From positions 1 through 19,677 of the forward strand of contig SHXF01000076.1 of the NCBI GenBank assembly GCA_009693435.1: a stretch of DNA of 19,677 nucleotides. Direction: 5' to 3'. The position numbers and the translations under genes were made by a program. Under the pieces are notes generated by a model that worked only from the letters and a program-made list of their open reading frames with translations, did not search any database and was not told the DNA's origin. This document shows positions 1 to 7,729 of the stretch, piece after piece; positions within the stretch are counted from its first letter, which is position 1, and the number at the start of each line of letters is the position of its first letter. This DNA is from Betaproteobacteria bacterium (GTDB lineage Bacteria; Pseudomonadota; Gammaproteobacteria; Burkholderiales; SG8-39).

Positions 1-198
1 CGTTCCCCAAAAGGGCGAATATTTCCGCTCTAAGAAATCTGGTCAGTGTTAAAAGAGGCAGATAACGCCCAGCCACATAGGAGAACTAGTTCCGCGTCTG
101 GGCGTGGTTACCGTGGCGGTCAGGACATCAGTTAAAGCGGAGTTATGGTTGAACGTGGCTAGTGGACATGCGCAGCGGACGCAATCATGATTTGTGTC
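1..198. other. non-coding 3' flank with inverted repeat
   Basis: No convincing gene is seen here. The stretch lies downstream of the Bug receptor gene on the minus strand. It contains an inverted repeat CGCCCAG (66-72) / CTGGGCG (98-104), and the 25-base loop between the arms holds the palindrome GAACTAGTTC (83-92). The long loop and missing T-run make it a poor intrinsic terminator. It may be a transcript-end structure, a protein site or the relic of a small element. Confidence 0.4.
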
Positions 199-1185
199 CT
201 ACTCGACTTTGGCCCCGGACACTTGTACCGCCTGCTGCCAGCGCGCGCGCTCGGCCTGAATGAATTTCGTAAAATCCTGGCTGCCCATGGCGACGATCTC
301 CTGACTGATCTTTTCGAACGCTGCGACCACCTCGCGGTCCGCGAGGATGCCCAGCACGTCGCGTTCTATCTTGTCGACTATCGGCTTGGGCGTGGCGCGC
401 GGGGCGAGCAGTGCGTACCAGGTGAGCGCGGCGTAGGCGGGCAAACCCGCTTCCTGCATCGTAGGCACGTTCGGCATGAATTTCATGAAGCGCTTTTCGC
501 CGGTCTGCGCGATCGCGCGCAGATCCCCCTTTTTCACGAACTCCATTCCCGTGACCGAGCCGAAGGCCAGGTTGGTCTGGCCCGACACTACCGACAGCGT
601 CATCTCGCCAACGGTGCGATAGGGAATATGCAGAATGTCCAGGCCGGCCATGTGCTTGAAGGTCTCGGCGGCGAGGTGGGGACTGGTGCCGCTGCCGCCA
701 GAGGCATAGACAAGCTGGCCGGGCCGGGATTTTGCGAGCGCGATCAGTTCGGCAAGCGTGTTGGCCTGTACGGATTTGTGCACAAAGAGCACAAGCGGCG
801 AAGTCGAAACGACCACGATGGGTATGAAATCCTTCGCCGGATCGAAGGGAAGATTCCGGTATAGAAAGGGATTGATCACCAGCGGCGGACTGGACGTCGA
901 CAGCAGGGTATAGCCATCCGGCGCAGCCCGGGCGACCATTTCCGCGCCGAGGTTGCCGCCTGCGCCTGTCTTGTTCTCGAGGATCACCGGTTGACCCCAC
1001 AGGGCGCTCAGCCGGTCTTTCAGGACCCGTCCGCCCAGATCGGACGGTCCGCCGGAATACGGCGAAATCATGCGCACCGTTTGTACCGGATAAGCCTGGG
1101 CCGGTGCATCCGGCGACATGAAGGCCGACGCCAGCGCGGCGAGCGACAGCGCAACGAGGCCCGACCGGAAATTGTTCAATGCCAT
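199..1185 (-). CDS. Bug-family (TctC-like) periplasmic solute-binding protein
   Basis: This is a 328-residue periplasmic receptor of the tripartite tricarboxylate transporter (Bug) family, whose members bind small carboxylates or related organic acids. A signal peptide of about 31 residues ends in APAQA. The mature protein carries the family hallmark ENKTGAGGNLGAE (about residues 71-83) followed by APDGYTLL, and it has normal family length. The ATG at 1185 is preceded by AGGAGA at good spacing. It is the last gene of a minus-strand unit, 39 nt after the flavoprotein stop. No TctA or TctB membrane subunits are visible, which is usual for the many orphan Bug receptors of Burkholderiales. Its pairing with redox flavoenzymes suggests capture of the substrate they process. 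The ligand cannot be read from the sequence. Confidence 0.93.
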   Translation of the reverse strand: MALNNFRSGLVALSLAALASAFMSPDAPAQAYPVQTVRMISPYSGGPSDLGGRVLKDRLSALWGQPVILENKTGAGGNLGAEMVARAAPDGYTLLSTSSPPLVINPFLYRNLPFDPAKDFIPIVVVSTSPLVLFVHKSVQANTLAELIALAKSRPGQLVYASGGSGTSPHLAAETFKHMAGLDILHIPYRTVGEMTLSVVSGQTNLAFGSVTGMEFVKKGDLRAIAQTGEKRFMKFMPNVPTMQEAGLPAYAALTWYALLAPRATPKPIVDKIERDVLGILADREVVAAFEKISQEIVAMGSQDFTKFIQAERARWQQAVQVSGAKVE

Positions 1186-1224
1186 GCGACTCTCCTGATT
1201 GGATTCGATGCCCGGGTAATCCGC

Positions 1225-2654
1225 TTACGCAGCCTGGGAGTCTGTAGCACTGCCTGCGATGAACTCCGCCGCACGCAAGCCGAAGATGAATGCCTTGGCA
1301 AGGCCGCCGATAGCCGACATCCGGGCCGCCCTCCAGTCCGCCGAACGCGGAGCCCACGGCGAACAAACCGTCGATCGCATGCCCGGCCTGGTGGATGACC
1401 CGCCCATGGATGTCTATCGCGGGGCCACCCATGGTGTAGGTAATGCCGGCGCACGCCGGGATCGCATGGAAAGGCGGCGTGCGTAGCGCGTAGGCAGGGT
1501 GCTTTGCGCTGGAGCGCGGTGGATCCAGCGACGCCTGCGCGTTGTTCGCAAGCGCAGCGTTGTAACGCGATACCGTTTCTTCCAGCGCTTGCTGCGGCAG
1601 TCCGGCCCTCTCCGCGAGTTGCGAAATGGAATTGGCGCTGTGTATCCTGGCATTTGCAAGCTTGAGGGTGGGGTTGGGCAGGGGCGGCGCGGCCGGATTG
1701 GCGCCCGGTCCCTCCCACACGGTCTGGTCGAAAATGACCGTAGCGTCGAGCGCATTGGCGCGGCGCGCAACCGTGTTGGCGATGTACACCGCCTTTGCCT
1801 TCGTCCAGAAAGCGCCTGCCATCCGCGCCCACCACGATCCCCGAAACGGCCAGTGCGTCGAGATAAGGGTGCGGCCAGAGTTTGTCGTTGGTGAAGGCGT
1901 CGCGTGCCAGCAAATGACCGTAGAAGCAATCCATGCCCACCAGCTTCGCGCCGGCCGACTCGGCCATGCGCAAACCATCGCCGCGCCCCGTTCCCGCATT
2001 TCGCCGCATCAGGTGCGCCGCGTCGCCCGCCACGAAGCGGCGCACGTATTCCTCGTTTGCCTGGAAGCCGCCGTCGGCCAGCACGACGGCGTTGCACCGC
2101 AGTTGTTTCGTCACGCCGTCCTTGACCGCTACGACACCCTCACACCGGCCGTCCGACATCAGCAATCCGCCGACGCGCGTATTCAGTGCAAGCTCGCCGC
2201 CATTGCGGCGCATGGCCTCAGTGAGTTGGCGCATGGCGATGTCCGGGCCGCGCCCCTTCCAGTCCAGGCCGGGCTGGGCGGTGCGCGGTGGAATCATGAC
2301 CCATTGTCGCGAAGGATCGTCGCCGATGCGCATGAAGCGGATGCCGTGGCGCTGCAGCCAGTCAATGGCTTTCCCGGCATCGCCGGCGAACGCACCTGCG
2401 AGTTTCTCGTCCGCCTCGCCGCAGGTCGCCTTCATGATTCTTTCGAGCAGCGCGTCCGCCGCGCTTTTCGGGTTATCCATGCAGATCGACAGGTGACCGC
2501 CTGACCAGCGGGAATTGCACGCGTACTCGCTGTCGCTGCCCTGTTCCAGAATCAGCGTCTTGCGGCCCAGTTCGCCCGCGCGGGCGGCGACCGTGAGGCC
2601 GGCGAATCCGCCTCCGACCACGATGATGTCGGCGTCCATCGCGTTACCTGTCAT
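1225..2654 (-). pseudogene. FAD-dependent oxidoreductase (fumarate reductase/ketosteroid dehydrogenase type), two frameshifts
   Basis: Joining three frames gives a protein of about 475 residues of the FAD_binding_2 family. The N-terminal part (2654 to about 1793) has the dinucleotide fold DIIVVGGGFAGLTVAARAGE and later GRRFLDEGKGG. The reading then moves to a second frame (VYIANTVARRAN through YTMGGPAIDIHGRVI and FAVGSAFGGLEGGP). Near 1309-1320 it moves to a third (GGLAKAFIFGLRAAEFIAG), which stops at 1225. Both shifts are in the same direction, each equal to one extra or two missing bases. All three parts are clearly family-like. The ATG at 2654 overlaps the previous stop as ATGA; an ATG at 2639 with AGGTAA upstream is an alternative. 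Either the gene is inactivated or the sequence holds two indel errors. Unshifted, it would probably reduce or desaturate a C=C bond near a carboxylate or ketone. Confidence 0.85.
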
Positions 2655-2875
2655 CGCGGAAGCAGCATGTCGGCAATGATGCGCACCAGATCCGCGAATA
2701 CCGCCAGCAGAAATCCCGTTACCAGGCCGACGACAAGGCCGGCGGCAAGCCCTCCCCAGCCCAGCGTGCCATTGATCATGGCCATGAGCGCGGCGAGCCA
2801 GATTCCGGCGGTTGACAGCGCGGCGAGCGGATAGCCAATCTTGAGGAACAGCCGGACAAAGTGGTACTGGGTCAT
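2651..2875 (-). CDS. small two-helix membrane protein, unknown
   Basis: This is a 74-residue hydrophobic protein with two predicted membrane segments, roughly residues 9-35 and 39-62. The second is glycine-rich (GWGGLAAGLVVGLVTG). I do not recognise a family. The ATG at 2875 has AGGAAA about 5 bases upstream. Its stop overlaps the flavoprotein start as ATGA, so the two are probably translationally coupled, and the oxidoreductase gene lies 64 bases upstream. Its place between two flavoenzymes suggests it belongs to the same unit, perhaps as a membrane anchor or small transporter-like subunit. That role is inference. It is shorter than TctB proteins and is probably not one. Confidence 0.72.
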   Translation of the reverse strand: MTQYHFVRLFLKIGYPLAALSTAGIWLAALMAMINGTLGWGGLAAGLVVGLVTGFLLAVFADLVRIIADMLLPR

Positions 2876-2939
2876 CGCATTTTTCCTATCCGGTTCGAAG
2901 GCAACGCGGCGAGCGGTTTACGTCCATCCCGCGTCGTGT

Positions 2940-4970
2940 TCAAAGTCGCACACCTATGCGCGCTCCATCGAGTGTTGCATGCACGAGACGGCGGGGCGCG
3001 AGGCAATCTCCGATGCGGTAGGTCTCCGCCACCAGTCCCGCGGCTTCCTTCGCCAGCGTGTTCTCCGGACGGCTTGCGCAGGCGAACACCAGTGTATCGA
3101 TGTCTTCGATCGCGCGTCGCCGCTTGGTAAACACGTCTTCCACTGTCAGGGTTCTTCCCGCGGATACCAGCGCGGATCGCGTCTGCACGTCGATGCCCTT
3201 GTCCAGCAGGCGCTTCAGCGCGACGTGCATGGTTGCGGGTTCGAGTCCCATTCCCGCCAGCAGGCATTCGGACAGCAAGGTCACCTGCTTGCCCCGGTCG
3301 GCCAGCCACTCCGCAGCCATGAGCGGCGCGAGATGATCGTCGAGCCCGCCCACCACCGCGACCTTGTTGCCGACGTTGGCCGTTCCACCGAGCAGGTCAA
3401 GGGCAGTACAGGCATGCGCTGCGTCCAGTCCGTCGATATAAGGCACGTAGGAAATCGAACCGGTGGCGATGACGAGCGCATCGGGCGCGAAATCGCGGAT
3501 CAGCGCAACGCTGCCTTCGACCTCCAGCCTGATGTCGACTTTCTGGTGCTGCAACTCGCGCAACAGCCAGTCGATGTGACTGCCCATCTCGCCGCGATTG
3601 GGATCGCGCGCTATCACCGCGATCTGGCCGCCCGGCGCGCGCCCTTTTTCGAGCACGGTCACGGTGTGGCCACGCAAGGAAGCGACGCGGGCGGCCTCCA
3701 GTCCCGCGGGCCCGCCACCGATGACCAGGACGCGCTTGCGCTTGGATGCCGGAGCAAACCGCAGTTCGTCCTCGCGTCCTATGGAAGCGTTCACGGCGCA
3801 CGCCGATCCGCGATCGGGATAATGGCATTCGTTCGCGCCTATGCACTTGTGAATGCGATCGCTTCGACCGGATGCGACCTTGCGCATGAAGTGCGGGTCG
3901 GCCATGAGCGTGCGCGTCACGCCTATCATGTCCGCCTTGCCCTCTGCCAGAATCCTGTTCATCAATGCCGGGTCATTGATTCTTCCCGTTACGATCACCG
4001 GCGCATCGCTTACGGATTTGATCGACGAAGCCGCATCCGCATTGACACCCGGCTCGACAAACCACGGTCCCACGTAAGGCAGCGTGACGCCATCCTCGAG
4101 GCCGCTGATCGTTCCCGCGGTCACATTGACGTAGGCGAGGCGGGACGAAATGCGCTGCACCAGCCTTTGCGCGTCCTCGACGGTGAGCCCGCCCTTCACC
4201 TGCTGGCGCGCGCTGATGCGAATGCCGATGGGAAACGCCGCGCCGCAGGTATCGCGCACATCGTCCATGATGTCTTCGAGGAAGCGTATGCGGTTGTCGA
4301 AACTGCCGCCGTAGCGGTCGCTGCGGTGGTTGGTGAACGGCGACAGGAACTGCTCGACGAGATAGCCGTGCGCCGCATGGATTTCCACGCCGTCGAGGCC
4401 CGCCTGCTGGACGCGCAGCGCGGAGCGGGCGATCAGCCTGACGAGGCGGGAGATCTCGTCGGGTTCCAGTTCATGCGGGTTGGCCCGCACAAAGTCGTCG
4501 CGCCGCGTCGAAGGCGCAATGCGCGGCTGGAAAGTCTCGGGAAGACGCGCCGCGCCCCGCTCGGCGAGTTGTCCGAAGCACAGTCCGCCGTGGCGATGCA
4601 CGATATCCGCACGCGCCCGCAGCCGCGGCAGCAAGAACGAATCGTAAAAGGCCGCACCGGCTTCGGTTGCCGGGTCAGGCGCGGCGTCCCATTCGGATGA
4701 ATAGGCAGGATCGATGTTGCCGCCGGCGGCGAACACCAGACCCGATACCGATTCGCTCAGGACGGGGACGCCAACCAGCCCCGGGCCCTCTGCGACGCGC
4801 TCCTCCAGGTAGCCGAGATAGCGCGCCTCGGTGAGCTTCGGGTTGTGGGTGGTCATCATCAACCGGTTGCGCGCGGTCAATGGCCCGATCGCGATCGGTT
4901 GCAGCAGCAGTTCGTTTGCGCTCAATGGATTTCCGTTTGGAGGATGGCTAGGGTCAGGCTTGCGGTGCAT
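2940..4970 (-). CDS. OYE-family NADH:flavin oxidoreductase (2,4-dienoyl-CoA reductase type)
   Basis: This 676-residue protein is built like FadH and trimethylamine dehydrogenase. A flavin-binding TIM barrel (about 20-370) carries the signature HAAHGYLVEQFLSP followed by NHRSDRYGGSFDNR (198-226). An Fe-S loop follows at about 376-391. An FAD/NAD(P)-binding half then has GGGPAGLEAARVA (418-430) and a second nucleotide fold near 535-570. Such enzymes take electrons from NAD(P)H and reduce conjugated C=C bonds, or oxidise amines. The Fe-S loop has Cys376, Cys382 and Cys391, but the expected second cysteine is Ala379, so cluster binding may be altered. The ATG at 4970 has no clear ribosome site; an in-frame TTG about 14 codons in has CGGAAA upstream and may be the real start. 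It is the first gene of the unit that ends with the Bug receptor. Confidence 0.9.
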   Translation of the reverse strand: MHRKPDPSHPPNGNPLSANELLLQPIAIGPLTARNRLMMTTHNPKLTEARYLGYLEERVAEGPGLVGVPVLSESVSGLVFAAGGNIDPAYSSEWDAAPDPATEAGAAFYDSFLLPRLRARADIVHRHGGLCFGQLAERGAARLPETFQPRIAPSTRRDDFVRANPHELEPDEISRLVRLIARSALRVQQAGLDGVEIHAAHGYLVEQFLSPFTNHRSDRYGGSFDNRIRFLEDIMDDVRDTCGAAFPIGIRISARQQVKGGLTVEDAQRLVQRISSRLAYVNVTAGTISGLEDGVTLPYVGPWFVEPGVNADAASSIKSVSDAPVIVTGRINDPALMNRILAEGKADMIGVTRTLMADPHFMRKVASGRSDRIHKCIGANECHYPDRGSACAVNASIGREDELRFAPASKRKRVLVIGGGPAGLEAARVASLRGHTVTVLEKGRAPGGQIAVIARDPNRGEMGSHIDWLLRELQHQKVDIRLEVEGSVALIRDFAPDALVIATGSISYVPYIDGLDAAHACTALDLLGGTANVGNKVAVVGGLDDHLAPLMAAEWLADRGKQVTLLSECLLAGMGLEPATMHVALKRLLDKGIDVQTRSALVSAGRTLTVEDVFTKRRRAIEDIDTLVFACASRPENTLAKEAAGLVAETYRIGDCLAPRRLVHATLDGARIGVRL

Positions 4971-5093
4971 GCTAGCTTACGCGCGCTGTTCACCGCAATA
5001 ATGCGAGGCCGAACTTGCGTGGCAGACATAGCGCGAGGCCGTCATACAATGCGAGAATCCGGTCAACCAGACAGAGGACCAGGGAGGAGAAAA

Positions 5094-5540
5094 ATGGCTG
5101 AGCAATCCGGGGCAAGAGAAATGGAACCGGAAAAGGCGCTGGACGGCAGTTGCCTGTGCGGCACGGTGCATTACAGGGTGCGCGGCCCCTGGTTGCGCTT
5201 CATGATGTGCCACTGCACGCGCTGCCGCAAGGTGACGGGCACGGCGCATGCGACCAACCTGTTCGCGCACGCGGAAAATTTTCAGTGGACTGCAGGCGAG
5301 AGCGAAGTCGGACGCTACGAGTTGCCGACGGCCGTGCGTTTTGCGACCGGCTTTTGCCGCGCATGCGGATCGCGCGTGCCGAGCCTCAGCCGCGATGGAA
5401 AATCCGTAACGATCCCGGCAGGCTCGCTGGACGACGATCCCGGCATTCTGCCGCAGGCACGCATCTACTGGGGCTCGCGAGCGCTCTGGACCTGCCTGGA
5501 CGAGCAACTGCCCCGCTTCGAGGAAGCCCCCGTGCGCTGA
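5094..5540 (+). CDS. GFA-family (CENP-V/GFA domain) zinc protein
   Basis: This is a 148-residue single-domain protein of the GFA family, related to glutathione-dependent formaldehyde-activating enzyme. All the zinc-ligand cysteines expected of the family are present: Cys20 and Cys22 (SCLCGTVHY), Cys39, Cys41 and Cys44 (MMCHCTRCRKVTG), and Cys88 and Cys91 (FCRACGS). Family members bind zinc and sometimes glutathione, but most have no proven activity, so a formaldehyde role should not be assumed. The ATG at 5094 has a very strong AGGGAGGAG just upstream; earlier in-frame codons are not needed. The gene is divergent from the oxidoreductase operon, with 123 bases shared between them, and convergent with the alpha/beta hydrolase. 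Confidence 0.92.
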   Translation: MAEQSGAREMEPEKALDGSCLCGTVHYRVRGPWLRFMMCHCTRCRKVTGTAHATNLFAHAENFQWTAGESEVGRYELPTAVRFATGFCRACGSRVPSLSRDGKSVTIPAGSLDDDPGILPQARIYWGSRALWTCLDEQLPRFEEAPVR

Positions 5541-5647
5541 ACGAGGGTGCCGGGGCGATCACCCCCGCACGTAGCGTGCGCCATGCGCACGATGTGAACC
5601 GATCGCGCGCGCCACGCGCTGCCAAACGCGCGATGTGGCTCCGGGTC

Positions 5648-6499
5648 CTAGGCAGCGGCGTGCACGCGCTTGAGGAAGCGAATCACCAGTTCGTTGAACC
5701 GATCCGCCATTTCGATATTGGGGCAGTGGCCGCAGTTGTCGAACACGTGGAGCTCGCAATCCTTGATGCGCTCGGCCAGCTTTGGGGCGTAGCCCTTCGC
5801 CCGCAACGGATCGTCTGCGCCGGCGATGATCAGGGTTGGTACCCGGATGTTTTCGTACTGGGTGGGATCGGGCTTGCCGAAGCCGGCGCTGGCGGCGTCC
5901 GCGGCTGCGGCAGGTACCTTCAGGCGCGGCGCGGAGGCGCATTCCCAGGCACCCGGCAGGGTCGCAAGTGCCTGGCGGCGCGCCACATAGTCGGCATCGT
6001 CGCCCCACTTCGGGTCGTACAGCATCGCCTTCAGCAGCGCCGACATCGCCGCGGACGTGCCGTCGTAGGCGAGCAGCGTCTGGCGTGCCGGGGTGAGCGG
6101 CGCTGCCCCGCCGCCGCTTGCGAGCACGACCGAGCGAAGCGGCAGGATGCAGGGTTCGCCTGCCGCGATCGCGGCGAGGTTGCTGCCACCCATCGAGTTG
6201 CCGATGAAGTCCGCACGCTTGATGCCCATTACCTCGACAAAGCGCTGCATGTGGCGGAACACGCGCGCGCGCGGGTTGCCGAAATCGTAAATTTTGTCCG
6301 TGCGGCCGAACCCCAGCCAGTCGGGTGCGACCACGTGAAAGTGTCTGGCGAGTGCCGGGATGGCGAACTCCCAGCTGATTTCCGCGGCGCCGCCGAATTC
6401 ACCGGAATGCAGCAGGACGACCGTCTCTCCCGAGCCGGCCTCCAGATAGTGCGTGCGTACGCCGTCTATGTCGATGTAGTTGTCTTGTGTTTCCGCCAC
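5648..6499 (-). CDS. alpha/beta hydrolase, meta-cleavage-product hydrolase-like
   Basis: This is a 283-residue serine hydrolase of the alpha/beta fold. The oxyanion strand is VVLLHSGEFGG (about 27-37), the nucleophile elbow is GNSMGG with Ser102, the acid is one of the Asp pair in AGADDPL (229-230), and the catalytic His is His258 in NCGHCPNIE. Overall layout resembles BphD/MhpC-type hydrolases that split C-C bonds in ring-cleavage products, though ester hydrolysis is equally possible. The GTG at 6499 is the best start because AGGAGG lies six bases upstream; an ATG five bases earlier is out of frame and too close to that site. It is a single gene facing the GFA gene, and pilin transcription coming toward it is blocked by a terminator at 6739-6762. 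Confidence 0.9.
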   Translation of the reverse strand: MAETQDNYIDIDGVRTHYLEAGSGETVVLLHSGEFGGAAEISWEFAIPALARHFHVVAPDWLGFGRTDKIYDFGNPRARVFRHMQRFVEVMGIKRADFIGNSMGGSNLAAIAAGEPCILPLRSVVLASGGGAAPLTPARQTLLAYDGTSAAMSALLKAMLYDPKWGDDADYVARRQALATLPGAWECASAPRLKVPAAAADAASAGFGKPDPTQYENIRVPTLIIAGADDPLRAKGYAPKLAERIKDCELHVFDNCGHCPNIEMADRFNELVIRFLKRVHAAA

Positions 6500-6504
6500 G
6501 TCAT

Positions 6505-6738
6505 GCCTCCTGGGAACGGGGTGCTACGGTTGATTTCCCGCGCCGTGCGGGTACGGTACAAGAATAACACCGGCGAGCGATATCGGAACCCCTGCGCTGT
6601 CACAGGATGGAACGGCAGGTGCAGTTTCTGCGGGCTGTTTCAGAAGTCATTTCCCGCATTCCGGCATTGCATTGAAAAGTAATACTTAGACAAATATAAA
6701 AAAAGTCCAGGCGGGTCAACCGTCGGGCGCACAAACAC
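6505..6738. other. intergenic region upstream of hydrolase
   Basis: This is about 230 bases with no gene. A strongly AT-rich stretch (about 6673-6710) stands out against the GC-rich background. On the minus strand it includes TTGTCT and, 16 bases on, TGCAAT, a weak sigma-70-like pair about 170 bases from the hydrolase start. A second AT patch nearer the gene (TTATTCT) is also possible. Neither is strong enough to call as a promoter. Confidence 0.3.
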
Positions 6739-6762
6739 AAAAGCCCGCTGCGGCGGGCTTTT
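6739..6762 (-). terminator. intrinsic terminator of first pilin gene
   Basis: A perfect 10-bp stem AAAAGCCCGC / GCGGGCTTTT has a 4-base loop and lies 17 bases after the pilin stop. The A/T-rich stem ends give a T-run on both strands. It separates pilin transcription from the hydrolase gene on the same strand. Confidence 0.85.
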
Positions 6763-6779
6763 GTCCAGCACGTGCTCTA

Positions 6780-7472
6780 TTACAGGTTCTTGCAGAGCAG
6801 ATACTGATTGGTGCCTGTTTCAGCGTAGGGCGTAACCGGGGCGGTGGTGCCGGCCGTCGGGTTCGGTGCAGTCTGCACCAACCCGCGCAACTGTCCGGTG
6901 GTTGCTGCGCCGTCATCCATCTGGGTGTCGACGGCAATCGCGATCTTGTCGGGCAGGTTGCTCGAGCAGACGATGGTGGAGGTGAACCCCATGCCGGTGG
7001 TCTGCACGCCCAAGATGCCATTGGCGGCATTGGCGGGTTGCTGGGCTGTGCCTATGCCGCTGGTCGGGCCTGCGACAAAGCCGGAAAAGCGCAAGTGCAT
7101 CCAGAACAGGTTCGGCTCCGGACCTGCCAGAGCCGGGGCCACCGCAGCTGCGTTATATGCGGGCGGTGTGGCGCCGCAAACGCCGGTACACAGCACGCCA
7201 TTGGCGTCTCCGCCAAAGGCCGTGGCGCCCCAGCGCGCCACCGTGGTGGCATCCAGCTCGTCGCCTGGCAAGGCGCGATAGCGATCCTGATAGGAGGAGG
7301 TTGCCGCGGCAATGCCGTTGAAGTCGTTGATGACATTCTTGATCTTCGCCTGGGTGATCATTTCCTGGCCCTTCAGAATACCGCCCAGAAGCAGGCCGAT
7401 GATGACCAGAACGATCGCGATTTCGACCAGCGTGAAGCCGGTTTGAGATTTCCTGCTAGATGCAGCTTTCAT
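6780..7472 (-). CDS. type IV pilin-like protein, copy 1
   Basis: This is a 230-residue prepilin. A 12-residue basic leader (MKAASSRKSQTG) is followed by the cleaved and N-methylated start FTLVEIAIVLVIIGLLLGG with the conserved Glu5. A Gly then leads into the helix KGQEMITQAKIKNVINDFNG. The globular part has RALPGDE, GGDANG, and FWMHLRFSGFV, a pattern of a common proteobacterial prepilin family. Cysteines in VLCTGVC, IVCSSN and the C-terminal LLCKNL could form disulfide loops. The ATG at 7472 has GGGAGGAA close upstream. The gene stands alone between its own sigma-54 promoter (7537-7552) and terminator (6739-6762). It is nearly identical to copy 2 and would be exported and assembled by type IV pilus or type II secretion machinery such as that encoded at 14-19 kb. 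Confidence 0.93.
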   Translation of the reverse strand: MKAASSRKSQTGFTLVEIAIVLVIIGLLLGGILKGQEMITQAKIKNVINDFNGIAAATSSYQDRYRALPGDELDATTVARWGATAFGGDANGVLCTGVCGATPPAYNAAAVAPALAGPEPNLFWMHLRFSGFVAGPTSGIGTAQQPANAANGILGVQTTGMGFTSTIVCSSNLPDKIAIAVDTQMDDGAATTGQLRGLVQTAPNPTAGTTAPVTPYAETGTNQYLLCKNL

Positions 7473-7536
7473 GATTCCTCCCGTTGGGTGGATTACGTAC
7501 GCACTATATTATTATTAGCAAGGTTTCCACATTAGG

Positions 7537-7552
7537 AGCAAGGTTCGTGCCA
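7537..7552 (-). promoter_or_regulatory. sigma-54 (-24/-12) promoter of pilin copy 1
   Basis: Read on the minus strand, the sequence is TGGCACGAACCTTGCT. This matches the sigma-54 consensus TGGCACGnnnnTTGCw at every fixed position, with the right spacing between GG and GC. Transcription would begin near 7527, giving a leader of about 55 bases before the ATG at 7472. It implies dependence on RpoN and an ATP-hydrolysing enhancer-binding activator. PilR or PrsR types are the known examples for pilus and surface genes. Confidence 0.9.
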
Positions 7553-7686
7553 TAAATACTTGCGTCATCAGGGAAACAGGAAACGCCCGCCCTAATTTGC
7601 CTTTTCCCCGGGGCCGCGTTGCTCAGCCGGCGATGCGATTTTCGGTTACGTGAGAACAATTGCCTGCGCAACGCTCGGGGTACAAA

Positions 7687-7715
7687 CAACAAGGCCCGCG
7701 ACGCGGGCCTTGTTG
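7687..7715 (-). terminator. hairpin terminator of second pilin gene
   Basis: A perfect 13-bp stem CAACAAGGCCCGC / GCGGGCCTTGTTG has a GAC loop and lies 14 bases after the stop of pilin copy 2. A T-poor but TTGTTTG tail follows on the minus strand. It isolates the two pilin units from each other. Confidence 0.82.
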
Positions 7716-7729
7716 CAGACGAAATGCAC

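Noticed and set aside
131..148. GTTAAAGCGGAGTTATGG matches 17 of 18 bases of the minus-strand sequence at 19481-19498, close to the GspF break
   Set aside because: One such near-match between two places in 20 kb of both strands is fairly likely by chance, and the similarity does not extend on either side.
185..1999. A single 604-codon minus-strand gene
   Set aside because: Only its middle (about 1310-1793) is protein-like, being the second frame of the broken flavoprotein. The remainder is a shadow of the Bug receptor gene and the first flavoprotein segment.
2888..2906. GGTTCGAA resembling a tRNA T-arm
   Set aside because: No acceptor, D-arm or anticodon stem can be built around it.
2841..4700. 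Long 619-codon open frame on the plus strand
   Set aside because: It is antisense to the clear oxidoreductase gene, has no family-like motifs, and is rich in His/Arg/Gln as shadow frames of GC-rich genes are.
5015..5050. TTGCGT and TACAAT as a promoter for the GFA gene
   Set aside because: The spacing is 24 bases, too long for sigma-70; the -10 alone is not enough.
5575..5591. Hairpin CGTGCGC-CAT-GCGCACG between the GFA and hydrolase stops as a bidirectional terminator
   Set aside because: The stem is sound but there is no T-run on either strand, so termination cannot be claimed.
5150..6682. 510-codon open frame on the plus strand
   Set aside because: It crosses the GFA gene in another frame and runs antisense through the alpha/beta hydrolase, both of which have intact catalytic or metal-site motifs.
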